Positions 48,551 to 61,700 of a stretch of DNA of 64,000 nt are shown here, one piece after another. Every line of letters starts with the position of its first letter. Position 1 is the stretch's first letter. The stretch covers positions 29,884,513-29,948,512 of the forward strand of contig CM034547.1 of assembly GCA_020055645.1 (NCBI GenBank). The letters are read 5' to 3'. The notes under the pieces were generated by a model. That model had not been told where the DNA came from, searched no databases, and saw only the letters and a list, made by a program, of their open reading frames with translations. This DNA is from Tomocerus qinae. Lineage: Eukaryota; Arthropoda; Collembola; Entomobryomorpha; Tomoceridae. Both the position numbers and the translations under genes were made by a program.

Positions 48551-49687
48551 TTACAGGGTATAATGTAATGTTAAGTGAGTTTGTAGGCTTTTCAGTTTTC
48601 TTGCTTTAAGATTTACTAACCAAACTTTGTTATAATGTATCAATTTATGCCGTTGGCATAATTTAACGTGGCCCGTGAATGGATTGTCCAAGTAAACTTG
48701 ATCCCTGAGGTACCCCCAGAGAAAGAAATCTGGGGGTGTTAAATCCGGACTTCGTGGAGGCCACTCAATAGACCCTCCCCTTCCTATCCACCGGTCTTGA
48801 AAGTTGACATTCAACCAGTTTCGAACAATATGACCAAAGTGAGGAGCTGCGCCGTCCTGCTGAAGAAATGATGTTTCCCCTAGTTCGCTATCAATGTTCG
48901 GCTTAGCATAATCCTTAAGCATGTCCAAGTAGCTGCAGCTAGTGATAGTGTTGGGAAAGAAATAAGGTCCAATTACACCTCCTGCATGGATCCCCGCCCA
49001 AACATTTAGTCCTTTACTTTTGAGAGCTTTCTCCATTATTTCATGGGGATTTTCTGGATACCAACTGACTTGATTATGTTTATTCACTAATCCATTAAGA
49101 TTGAAATTACACTCGTCCGACCAGAGCACTTTATTGATAAAGTTTTCATCACTTCCAGCGAAGCAGATGAATTTTTTGCAGAATTTTACCCTTCGTGAAT
49201 AGTCCTCAATTTTTAATTCCTGAACTTTGGTCGGGCGATAAGGTTTCAATTTTACCTCTTTAAGACCTCTGCGTATTGATCCGTAGCTAATATTTAGTTG
49301 ATTTTGAGCCTTGCGGATGGACAATCTTGGATTTTCAATGAAAGATTTTGCAATTCGTTCTCGATTAGCCACTGTTAGAACGGTTCTTGGACGGCCAGTT
49401 CTTTTTCGATCGTGAACAACTGTTCCTAATTCACTAAATTTTGCTACAGCTCTCTGTACGGTTTTGTAGCCTGGAGGGTCCGTTTTTGGAAATTTTTTGA
49501 TAAATCTTCTGATTACCTCGTAAACACTATTACAGACATTAAACTCCTGTACCAGAAAAACCCTCTCTGGAACAGATAGTCGCGATTTTGACTTGGAGAA
49601 CTTTTCCATGATTTTCAGAATTCGTTTTACAATTTTACATGAAAACGTCAACTCTTTTGTGACCCCTACTCTTTTCCTCATTGTCAC
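48551..49687 (-). pseudogene. Tc1/mariner-superfamily transposase, C-terminally decayed
   Basis: DDE transposase that would cut and join element ends at TA sites. The frame codes 378 residues; the natural start may be the Met at 49606 (MEKFSKSKSRLS). N-terminal helix-turn-helix pair: SVPERVFLVQEF, GYKTVQRAVAKF, the GRPR hinge (RTGRPRTVL) and SIRKAQNQLNISYGSIRR. Catalytic blocks: WSDECNFN, FLQQDGAAPHF and WPPRSPDLTPPDFFLWG. I count 36 residues between the second and third Asp. No stop or frameshift interrupts these, so the catalytic part looks young, but the last 35 or so residues are unrelated to the family and the 3' terminal repeat is absent. It is therefore likely immobile unless only the protein is used in trans. 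Confidence 0.85.
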
Positions 49688-49824
49688 GCGATGAGGATGC
49701 TATGGTAGCTCATTTTATTTTTATGTTATCCCTCTTTCCAATGGTGGTCGCCTCATTTCCGTAGCAGCCTCCGTTTAGGATCTATAAGACCTAGACTTTG
49801 TGTACATAGTTTTGACTCACGGTG
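48551..49824 (-). mobile_element. Tc1/mariner element, one end missing
   Basis: The transposase frame on the minus strand is preceded, at 49824, by a likely terminal repeat reading outside-in CACCGTGAGTCAAAACTATG, flanked by TA at 49825-49826. I cannot find its inverted partner below 48551, and the protein loses family similarity after about 48660, so the 3' end seems truncated. Confidence 0.7.
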
Positions 49825-51627
49825 TATATACAGGAATATGATACCTTTCTTATCTACATTGCTGATTCTACTTACAATTACAACACAGAATAATAGAGTA
49901 TAACTAATATGAATATACTTCACGGAATTACAGACAGTAACACTGACCTGCCCTACTGTATATTAATCCCTTCCTTCAGCTATATTATTGGTCTACTAAG
50001 CTAAGGTACTAGCCGAATATGTAGTACAACTATTACATTCAGTGCTATACAACTTGTACTCGTGGGTAAAAAAGTAACCAACTCCAAAGCTATATATAGC
50101 TAAATTAGCTATATTGTCCAAGGATTAACGATATTTAAGCATAATAGTCCATAACTATATATTAGCTGCACTTTACAAGTTGATAAATCACAAAATTTGC
50201 ACTACTCTATGCACTGCATCCTGGGATGTTGAGGATAACTTGAAATTTTTTGTAATAAATTATAATATTTTATGTTCAGTACGTATTAAATTTTTGGTGG
50301 TAGTGAAACATTTTAATTCAGTAAACGTGAGTTCGCTCTCGCTGGTAGTACTCATGTCCAGCAAACGAATTTCCACATTGTATATAGGTATAGTAACTAT
50401 CCAAATGCGGGTGAGTTATGGTCCCAAGAATGAAATTTACTGATCGTGTGTCCCACTCACAGTTTTCAGAATAATATCCGTAACCCACCTCGGTAATTAT
50501 CAGATTTGTTACTTGGGTGTACATTTTAAAGAGGAAATGTATTCATGTAAGCATCTATAAATGCTACTGTTGCAGTTGCAATCGTGGGATAGTCACAAAA
50601 TTATTATGTCAATGAGTGTGCATGTGAACAAAGTGAACCGCCCCGTTAGACCCAAAGAGAAGCCATACAAAAATGGATACTTATGTAAAACCCCTATTTA
50701 TGTTTTTAGGATGTAGTAGTTTTTTACCCGGGTAGTTTTATTGAAACATTTGTAAACGTAATGTAAGTACATTGTAATAGGCGACGTATTATCTGCTGTA
50801 AAAGAATCTAAATGGAAACACAAACGAAAAGTGAGCTAAATATACACCACATCCTATCCTACCATGGCCATTAAAGTATTCATATACCATATAACAGTTT
50901 ATTTCACTGTGCAAGTTTAGTTAGACTATATTTTATGAAAAATAAGTATGCTAATTGAATGTAGTTTTCTTCTTAACACTTATTATTAGGACCAAACACC
51001 AATGAAACCACACAATGCATCCGTAGGTAATAATATGTAATAAATATTTTATCGCTTTACAAACACTTCACTTAAATGCATTGCTAACACCACCAAGTCT
51101 ATAGAAATCGGTTTTTCATTCATCTTGATACATTCGAGTCACTATATACCGTCAGCTATTGTTGAATTCACTCACTCAATCGACCAAGAGAGCTACGTTA
51201 AAAAACCACCATTTTGGATCGAATTTCATTTTCCGGTAGATACATGGTAATTATGAAAACAAGCTCAACCTTATTTATATATTTTTATTGTGATATCTTT
51301 ACAATGTGAATATACGCCTCCTTATGCTGAATCTTTCTGTTTAGTTAAAACTGCAAAGTAATCCTTTGCTTCCTCATTTCAAATGATCCAGAGAAATAAA
51401 GAAACTATAGTGTTGATAAATGTACACTTACCAATTATTAAAGTTCCTGTTGAATTTTACATCCCGATATTAGACGAATGTATGGATTTTAAATGGGCGA
51501 AAAGTAATCCGATAATACTTGCATCTGAAAAACAGTTAGTTGATTCAAACCCTGCTTTTTGGCTTGTTTGTAAGTATGAATATAGTAAGTAAATGGTTTT
51601 AGAAAATACTAAAGCTACCAATGCATA
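49825..51627. other. Intergenic with one exon candidate
   Basis: AT-rich, no clear gene. One open frame at 51383-51570 on the plus strand is listed separately. Confidence 0.5.
51383..51570 (+). other. Possible first coding exon of an unknown gene
   Basis: ATG at 51383 opens a frame reading MIQRNKETIVLINVHLPIIK and on to NPAFWLV, closed by a strong donor (CTTGTTT/GTAAGT). No downstream exon in phase could be found; the fold-back element starts 57 bp further on. I do not recognise it. Confidence 0.25.
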
Positions 51628-52791
51628 TGTTAGCGGTAATAAGTGAATTCAGGCATTAGGCCTAATGCCTAGGCATTAAGCTTAATGCCTAAAAATGCCC
51701 GGCATTAGGACTAAAGACTAGTCTTTAAGCTTAAAGCCTAGGCATTAAGACTAATGCCTGAATTTTGCTCGGCATTAGGCTTAGTGCCTGATTTGGATGG
51801 AAATGAAAGTAAACAACAAAAACTTAAGTCTAGTACACACAGTCGCTGTGTATTCATGTAAAATATAAATGTATAATATGTACATCTTGGTAGGTAATAC
51901 TAATCTGCACATGTAGAACATGAAAATGGTTGGAAAAATTAGATAGTGTAACATGCGAACAGACATTATCGACTATTTCAAATCATCTCCAAAGAAATGA
52001 AACTCACTTATTTTTATTCCTGAAAATTTAAGTATAAAATCTTGTCAGAAGAATATTGAGAAAATAAAAAAGTTTTTACTGAGATCGGATATAAAGTGTG
52101 GTGGTCAACTAAAGAGAGCAAGAGTTTCCAATTCAATAGTGGTGAAACCAAATGTATAAATGTTTTATGCATTGCCTGGTCACAATGAAAAAAATGCAAT
52201 TTTTTCTTAATACATCGCTTCCACCCGGACCGCTACAAGTGTGTGCGTATTGTAATGTCATACAAATCTTCCGTAGCAGATCTGTTTTGTCCATGCTATA
52301 TAACAAAAAAGTCACTTCACCAGTAACATGATCTTTTAATTCAACAACTTTAAAATTCTTGAGATTGAAATTGGTTGAATCTTTATTTTCTGTACCCGGT
52401 CTCAATAAAAGCTTTTTATTTCCTCAATATTTGTCTGACTAAAAGATTTGGATTTTCGCATGTTCACTATCTATTTTTTTCAACCTTTTTTATGTTCTAC
52501 ATGTACACTTTAGTATTACCTACCAATATGTACATATTATACATTTATATTTTACATGAATACACAGCGATTGTGTGTATTAGACTTAAGTTTTTGTTGT
52601 TTACTTTCATTTCCATCCAAATCAGGCAGTAAGACCAGGCATTAAGCCTAATGCCGAGCAAAATTCGGGCATTAGTCTTAATACCTAGGCTTTAAGCTTA
52701 AAGACTAGTCTTTAGGCCTAATGCCGGGCATTTTTAGGCATTAAGCTTAATGCCTAGGCCTAGTGCCTGAATTCACTTATTGCCGCTAACA
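51628..52791. mobile_element. Large fold-back element with palindromic tips
   Basis: Arms 51628-51959 and 52455-52791 are inverted copies with few differences; the ends are TGTTAGCGG and CCGCTAACA. CATA flanks both sides (51624-51627, 52792-52795), a possible 4-bp duplication. The outer 150 bp of each arm is built from palindromes: AGGCATTAGGCCTAATGCCT (51651-51670), AGGCATTAAGCTTAATGCCT (51671-51690) and a TAAAGACTAGTCTTTA block. The 495-bp middle is not repeated; a minus-strand frame there (52133-52405) reads VVELKDHVTGEVTFLLYSMD, which looks protein-like and could be a captured host fragment. No transposase is present. Confidence 0.85.
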
Positions 52792-52795
52792 CATA

Positions 52796-55700
52796 GATTA
52801 AGATTAATCTGTAAATAAGACTGCTACTGCTAATGTTCGCAATGTAATGTGTAAATTGACATGAGCCAAAATTTTGTTGCAAAATGCTGTGTGACTATTT
52901 TACAAGCCTGCTTTGAGTCTTAAGTACATGCAATACATTATTATAGTAGCAGTTGTGGACTATAAATATATTTTAGTATATTATATAGACATTTATTGTT
53001 GATATTTTTGGAATCTAACGTTTTGCTGACACTGATGTTAGATTTGATCAATAAAATTAGTTCCCATTCAAAACAGCAATGATTATAAAAGTTACTTCAT
53101 TTTTCCATTTTATATTCAGATGTAGAGATTAGTATATTATATTGAACCTTAATAACATTAACACTACGTCTACTTCATGATAAATAGCTCCATTAAATGA
53201 TATTATCATTGACGCTTTTTGATGTAGCAGTAATCCCGCACCTGTCCATTCAGAACAATGTTATGTGCTAACAATTATGTTCTGCTAAGTTGGAAGAATG
53301 TTATTGTAATATTAGTTATTCATTAGATTATATGTTTTGAAGCTACGTGTCAATCAGATCACAAAATCTTTCAGAGTCGACTCATGGCTTTTGAAATGGA
53401 CAGGTAAAGGCTTAAAAGGGTAAAATAAATTCGTAAGACAAGATAAGAACGAGGTACATCAATCCCATGTGTTTTTCTTATGGCATGTGTCCACTGAATT
53501 ATATTATCGATAGGAAACCGTCCAATGTGATGCTCATACGCTTTCAAAGAATAGAAAAACTCGTTTGTTGAGCTTGTCAAAGGGAGTTGGTGGTTAATTG
53601 ACACATTAGACATGTGAATACTTGCCATACCTTTCTCATCGAGTTAGTTCAATCAGCATTTACAACCACTTAAATAAAGACGCATACGTTGTTTGCATAC
53701 GGCTATTTACTGCAAACATTATCTGCTCAATGAGTACATAACTAATATCCAGGGAGGATTTGATATATAAATCACTTATTTTGCACTAATGTATATCTCC
53801 AATTCTCACAATTTGCCCAATTAGGTTTGTAATAAATTCATTCTAAAATGGTGATGACAAAATAGAATGTCACCAATAAATCTTTCCATGATAAACTCGA
53901 ACATTTAATATGGAAATTAGGTAAAAACTGGTTTTTATATAATGAATAGTGCTAACAACCCATTTGTGCATTTTGTGTGGAATGTTTCTCTCATTTAAAG
54001 AATTGATATTGGAATAATAACAATTAAATTCATTTCAAGTTGCCAACCATTTTAAATAATATCGAGATGTCTAAATGGATTAGAAGTCAACAGCAGTTGA
54101 CTAGGAACTTTAAGCAGTCCATAAAATAGAAAAGAGTGATTTGGTAAACGTAATAGTATATGTTAGTCGTTTTAGTTTATTTTTCATTGTGTGCATGTTT
54201 TCTCAAATGCCTACAAACAGGGTAAGAGTTAATGCTGAAAAAACGGAGAGCATAATAGAATTTAGTAGTAGATAGTAAAGGAGAGGATGTAGTTTAAGTT
54301 AAGTCGTCTCGAGTTGACTTTTTTCATCTTGCATCCGAAACTGCCAAATGGGTAACATTTTAATCCTATTCCGACAAGCAGAGATATTTCGCTTACAGAT
54401 GGACATGTTGATCCGATTAGGCCAATTTAAGAAAGAACTCAACTCCATAGAACATAGTTTTACTCTGCCATACTGCGTACAATTTCGATTTGACTTGACT
54501 CGTTCAATTCCATATGTCATGGCATAGCTATAATAGTAATGTTCTATAGCCACGCATGTTAAAGCGTATATGGTGCTGAATGGGAATGTAATACGAAATG
54601 TACTGCAGACACTAAGCATACTAAAATATATTATGTAGATGCCTACTTCTTTTTAAACCCAAGTTACTCACAATCAGTCTCAGATTGATTTTCATAACAT
54701 AAATACGAGTCTAGGAAAGGCAACAAAGAATTATGGCTTATTATAAAATCTCCTGTGACTCAATCCCCTTTTTTACTTTTATTAGTTTACTTACTTTACC
54801 AGCCTACATTTTGCCTTTCTGTTCAACCCTTTGAGTCCTTTTCCGTCCCATCCCATCATTTCTCAAATCTCAATTCAATCCAACGCACAGGTCTTAACAC
54901 AACCCACACAGCTAGTATATTATGTAAAAGTATATCAATGTTGTTGTATCAAGACCACATTGTTATTACATAACTAAAGTTTTTTTTAATTACTTCCATT
55001 TTCAATGAGCACAACAATTTAAACAACGGGTAACAAATGTATTTTGGTTATACACAATTCTTTTACTTGCATAGTGAATTAGCATTTTTCTATCCCCGTT
55101 TTCATAAAAGTTATGTAAATATCTTGAAAATGTACATATGATTTTATGTCTAGCTGCGAAAAACATATTTTTATGTACCTACTACATATTCGTAGTTGGA
55201 CTTGGACTCGAATTATTATTACTGAAGTTGGAAATCTGAATCTAAAGCTGCTCATCATCAGAGCGTTTACTTAGACGTAGATTCCCTTCAAATAAATCAT
55301 TACATTACATGACATGACATGCATGACAGTTTGATTTCCCTTAAGGCTTATCCACCACCTATTTGTAATATCTATGTTCTGATTCTTGTTCTACCACAGA
55401 TATCCTATGAACATCGGATTTATTACTTACGCATTTCTTACATGTACTCAGATTCAGAGCATGCTTTTGCGTCGTAAGTTATACAGTATCTTCAAACTGC
55501 TCTTTGATACTTTGTACACATGAAAGGTGTGCATGCATCCTTTATATTTTAAAATGAGAATATTGTTAATTTTTAATTAGTACACTAATACTTAGCTCAT
55601 TGAGCAAATAGATATATTCGACATCTGCATTTTCAACATCTGTATTTTAATTGTTAAGAATTGAGAGATGACAGATAAAATTACATGACTTTGGCACATT

Positions 55701-58700
55701 ACCATTCAGTGTTTTTTGTTAATAAGTTTATTACGTTTATTGATTAGGTTTATTGATTGATAAAGACAATTTTAATTTTTCATTTAAGTGTCGAAACTAC
55801 ACCTAAGAACTCGAACTAAGATACGACCAGGATCCTGCAGAGGATTAAAAAGTATCCTAGTCACTGAATCTATTTACTTTTAAATAAAGATTTGTTTACG
55901 GCAAATGTATATGGAGACCAACTATTTTTTTCACCATTTTTCCCTTGCTCTCTTGGATTAGTAATGGTTTGTACTAATTCACACTTGATTTAACTCCATA
56001 GCAGATCCTTAAATGCTGGTAGTAATAAATTCTTTAAAATATTTTTTAGAAATTTAATTTCCTCTGAGCTATTACCATTTACATTCATTACCTGTTCTTC
56101 AATTTGAAAACGTTTTTTCATCTATTTAACAGATATTTTCTGTTTAATGAACAGATGGGGCATTAAACTTTCCGACCTTTATGCTAAAGAGCATTTAAGT
56201 TTTCACTATTGAGTATCTATTATATATGAAGTAGATGATTTAGAAGATTTACGCTGGCATATAACATTGTTTATCTCCACAGAGAGAGAATAGACATTAG
56301 TACGTAGTAGGGAACAGTTGCATGAGAGGTGAGTTAAATGTTCAATCTGGAGTTTAGTTTGCCGATTACAGTGTACTGGTGTTAAATAAAGATACTAAAG
56401 TGAATCCTTTATTATTTACGTCTACAGAACAGAATAATTCACTACACTTCAGCGTTGATTTGGTTTGTGTGTGTTCATCTTGGCTAAACTATACAGTTGA
56501 TTATTTTGGTGGGGGAATGTATACATAGTGTAGGTATAAGTAATAGGGGCCGACATTAAAATAGTATTTAGCAGGACAGTGCTTACCTATAGTGAGTACA
56601 ACTGAGTAAGTGGAATGAGAATAGAAGTGGATACCAGATGTTTCCTGAGACTCAAATCAAATTAGGGACGGTGCAAATTCGTCAATAACCCTTTTGGCTC
56701 TCTGTATTCTTCAAATACGTTACGCTGCTTCTGTTATAATAGACTTCTCTGCCTTTTTTCACACTTAATCTATTATGGTCTAATAAACAGTAAATAGATT
56801 CAATAGTATTTACTTTACACATTACTAACGTAAATGAACATTTCAAGCAGTATCCTCAGTCTAATCTGGAATTTGAATGTGTACACACGGAGTTAGTGCA
56901 CAAACTCTTCTATTAAAAAGGATAAATGAACAGAATTCATGTAATAAAAATTCATTATAGAGCAAGTGAGACTGATTGTTAGTGTATTAACCATTAAAAT
57001 GTTTTACTGGCTCTAACAGTAAATTATCATGTCTGTCTAATCTGCATAATGTAGATCATTGTAATTATTAAGTGTTAGATAGTATATACAAAGACATATT
57101 TGAACTAAATACAGGGTACGTTGCCAACTAATATGGAAGACGCTTCTAATCGTTATGAATATTTCTAGGCTCTACACTCATTAAACTGACAAATAGATAC
57201 ATTCTCAGTATCTTAAACTTTTCCATATTAATAACCAGTGCATACAATGCAATGAATGAACGAAATGAGAATAAGAGTGTCTCCTATGAGATTATATGCG
57301 TGAATAATGGTTTTATTGGTACGCTTATTAGCATTAGTGTCATTAATAGTTACACGTTTAAGTTGAAAAGTACGGTAGCTATACCGCGAATTTTTTCATG
57401 GCTCATAGGACGTTAGTTAAGTTACTACTGTGTTGAGAACATTGAAAAGATAGGACATAAAGTGTAAGGATAAGTCTGTGAAGAGTACGAAGCATTAGGT
57501 TTGAATCGAACTATTATAAAAGACACTTTAGTACTGAATACATCTTAATTTGGTTGTAGGATGAACAAGTGAATGGACAACTATTTCAATACATGTGTGA
57601 CCGTGGCACATAAATTGAAAGAACAGAACAGGTGGGTAGGAGTGGCAATGAAAATTAATTTTTATATCTGCTCTATTGAAAGCTCTGAAATGATTTAATG
57701 CAATTACAGATGAAGAGACGAGATTGCATTGTAAATCTCATTGCAGTCAATTTGCCATACTCAAAAAATATTAAAAATCTAAACCCTAACTTACATGGTC
57801 CAAACCATTTCTGGTGAGTAAGTAACATCAGGTGAACTGTAGCGATTTTAATGATAAAAACACTGTAGAAATACAGTTGAAAGATAATATATAGCTTAAT
57901 AATATAAACTACTGAGAAATAACAGGAATTATTGGAAGGTTAAGGTTAACTGCTTTACTTTGTAATGAGATCAATTTATTAGTTTGTTGCGACTTCCTAA
58001 GTTCAGTATTTAACAATTGTGACTTCTTATAGCCACTCCAGTAGTCAATTGATTTATCCCTTGAGTATTTTGTCATTTTCTGCAGTAAAGTGAATAAAGT
58101 ATTGACAGAAGAGGAAAGAAAATATAGTTCACGCATATTAAGTATTTATATGAAACATACTTTTATATTCGACAGTAGAGGATTTAGTGTTGGAGGGATG
58201 TACAGTACTTACAACTTGCTTTCTTCCTGTATATAGAAATAATATGCTAGAGGGGACGTTGTTGGTGTGAAAGGGTTAAAGATGTTAATGAACGCACAAG
58301 AGCATTTCATTATTTCCACTTGATGTGGGAACTAGACGAGTGCTAAAGAAATGAGGAATAGTAAGAATAGCTTTTCATTTCATTCAGCTTTGCCCAGCCA
58401 ATGTATATTTACTACATTTGTGTGGTAGACTAAATAGTAGACAAATAGTAAATAAAGTGTATATAGTAGTCCAAAGTATAACACAGCCATTTCTATTAGC
58501 CGCTTAGTTGTACAACGCATATCTACAGACATTAGATTTAGTGTTTTGTGTGTTGCGTCTGCAATTTCTGCCCTTTGAGTATATTTACACGGAATGGGAG
58601 TATTTTGCAAGTAAACCCAACTGAGTATAGGCTGGAATAAAATATAACCAAGTATATGAGGAGTAGTAGAAAGAGTTCCTACTCTATTCTGTAGAGAAAA

Positions 58701-61700
58701 GAAGGATGGAATTAGACAAGCTTCCCAGAGAGAGCATTTTACATTGTATGAAGTAATGAGGTGACGCACTAAGAAGATCATCGTATCAACATGGCTAATC
58801 CTTAAGTATCTAACTAACAGAGTTCCTCTATTCTACTCCCTACTTGCGAAAAGAAAAACTAATTAGCACGAATTTGTTACTTATCAACTAAAACCCTCGG
58901 GGCTTGTTCCTCTATTATTTACCTTCCTCTCTTAATTACATTAATTATTACTTGTGCAGTAATAGAACTATCAGACTCAATTACAGACTTTCCTAACTAA
59001 CCTATCCAGGACTAAGCCATACCAGATTATTGACAAACTTTTTTGTGAAAATTGATGGTCTTAGTCAACACCATTAACTTAGATATTAGCCCCGTATTCA
59101 TTTAGTTCGAATTTATTTTTGTTTGAATTGACCTGATGAAAAAATCTGCAAAAAATTTTGAAACTAGCAAATAGTATCATCAAATAACTAAGTAGTGATA
59201 TATCTGATTCAAGATCCGTTTATAAAATGTTAAAAATTGACAATTTTTGTTTCGCGAAATGTTCAAAAGATTCAAGAAAGTACGTTTAATATTTACGTTT
59301 GAAAATTATAAAAGTTAAGCCACTTTTGTAAAGGGAATTAGAACATTATTAGAAGTCATTTTTTTGGAATAGTTGAAGTTGACATCATTACTTGAAGTTG
59401 ATATGACTCTTCACACAGTTTATGCAGTTAAAGGAGACACAAGATAGAGTGTAGCTGGCGGAGGAAAAAGTGTAGTGAAGTTCCTTCTCAGTATTTATTG
59501 AAAAATTATTCATGGAAAGATATAAATCGATTAAAGTTTGAGTTAGTGGTACATGTTATGTAAAGTAAAAAAGAAGGAAACGAAGTTAGTGTCGTTTATG
59601 AAATGAAAATAGAGTAGCGATGAGATGAGATGACAAAAATTGCTTAGGTAGTTTGTGCCTGTGCTTCTACAACTCAGGACGCAGCAAGTCAGAAAGCAGT
59701 TACGTATATTATCCTGCAAAATATAATGTCTCGTTATAAAGCAACGTTATTTAAGTTATGAATATAAATGCTTTTTTGATAGTATGTCATTTCATCAAAA
59801 AGTGAGTTTAGAGTCTCATAATTGGATTTGAGTGCTAAATAGCCGATGGTGGGCACGAAAAAGCAACTCAAATACCCAAATTACGTTGTGTAATTGAGTG
59901 AAAAATAGACATGTTATGAAAGCAAGTAGACACATAATAGATTCGGAAATGGAATTGGTTAGCTTAGAGTAGAAAAGATCTCTTTGAATATTGAATGGGT
60001 TGGGTGGAAATTGGAATGGAGATTAGGCTCACTCTGCAAAGAACATAGAAAGGGAGATATAAATGAGTTCTAAGTACGTAGAGATAGTGTGCAATATATC
60101 ATTAGATATAGAGGTGACGGGACGTGTATTTTTTGAAGCACTATCTGCTATAGTTCTCGTATCCATCAGAAATGATGTTTCCTCGGTTTTATTCAATGTA
60201 ATGTGACGTAATGTGAATGTGTACGTTTAGTTGGGTTAGTAAAGTGGAGTGAAGAAAAGTCACCGTAATGCGATGTAATGTTGTTGTAACATAATGGGGG
60301 ATGCATGCTTTTCCAACGAGAAAAGAGCGGCCGATGAAAGTTTCACAGAGACAGAATCAGAACACAACATTGTGGATTCCCTGAATAAAATGTGGCAGAT
60401 GTCGACTTCCAGGGTGGCTTGCAAATTGCATTAAGTTCTTTGGCTCTTCCACAATGTTTTATTCACAAACAAATTGGACCATGTTGTGTTGTGCTCACTC
60501 TGTCTGTCATACAATCATATCCAACCAGTTCCTATCTGGACTACATTGCACTACTGGCTACTATTTACCTATTACAGGTATTACCAAAGAACCTAAAGAG
60601 GTATTACGATATAAATACACAAAGGGATACGTAGAATAGACCATTAATCTAGTAAACTCAATGTTATTATCTAGCACACATACATGTGTACTTCCTAAAC
60701 ACAAAAAATAAAAATACAATTACTTGTGACGAAAAATCGTAATCCAAATTCAAAATACTTTATAGATACTATCTTCTACTATACTTTATTTACCGATAAT
60801 ACCGTATTGATAGTCTTACCATTTTCGCTTGTAATATCATTCTCTCAGTGTAAACGCGTATTAACAATTCATGTTAGGCCATCTTCTAACTATTCAATAT
60901 TATGCAAAAACTGAATTAGTAAAATAATTTAAAGATTGCATGCTGAGTTGATAATTTCGCATATCTAACATAATATTTAATATTATATCTAATATTATTA
61001 ATATTACTGTTAATACTAACTACACTAACTAGGTCCATTTGAAAAATAATTTTTTTATAAAAATATGTAGTAACGCAACGTATTTTAGCTTTTTGTAATA
61101 CGCATACTATGCAATGTTAAATCTAACACTTCACAGTAAGTGATGGTGACTTAAAAGAGTTAACAGAATTATGCGTAATGACCATTTCTAAATTCGCTTG
61201 CGGCTTATTCCCTTTGTCATTTTCTAGCCTGATTCCATCATCAGTGCCACTTTAAACCTTTTTGTTTGTAAGGTTGATTTTGATCGTTGAAGAGATACTT
61301 ATTCGATTTCCAGGGCTAGAGAATTACTATTAAGTACATGTAACACATGGACATTGTATTATAGTTGACTGTTCCACGCAGAGACCACCGTGGACATAGA
61401 CTGCTATACATTAGTTGAGATTTCTATCACACATGCTTATTAGGTCCATAACAATATACGTTGTGTGTTCTCGGTAAATACCAAATTGACATCAAAGGTA
61501 GCATCTCTTGCATACATACGACGCAATAACTATCAGAAGGATGTAGTCAACTATATCGAATGAAAACATCACTTTTTCACATTCTATTGGTTTCGCACTT
61601 TAGATTTCATTGTGTCCCAGCCCATTTTAATTCTTGGGCGTTTTTCCTCGAGGCTAAATTTCTGTCACATCTGTCCTATTATTTTTGTGCTTTTAAAAAC

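Noticed and set aside
54299..54619. 106-codon minus-strand frame
   Set aside because: No known motif, no splice context, and composition like surrounding non-coding DNA.
58380..58781. 133-codon minus-strand frame with hydrophobic C-terminus
   Set aside because: Hydrophobicity comes from AT-rich codons; no family resemblance or flanking exons.
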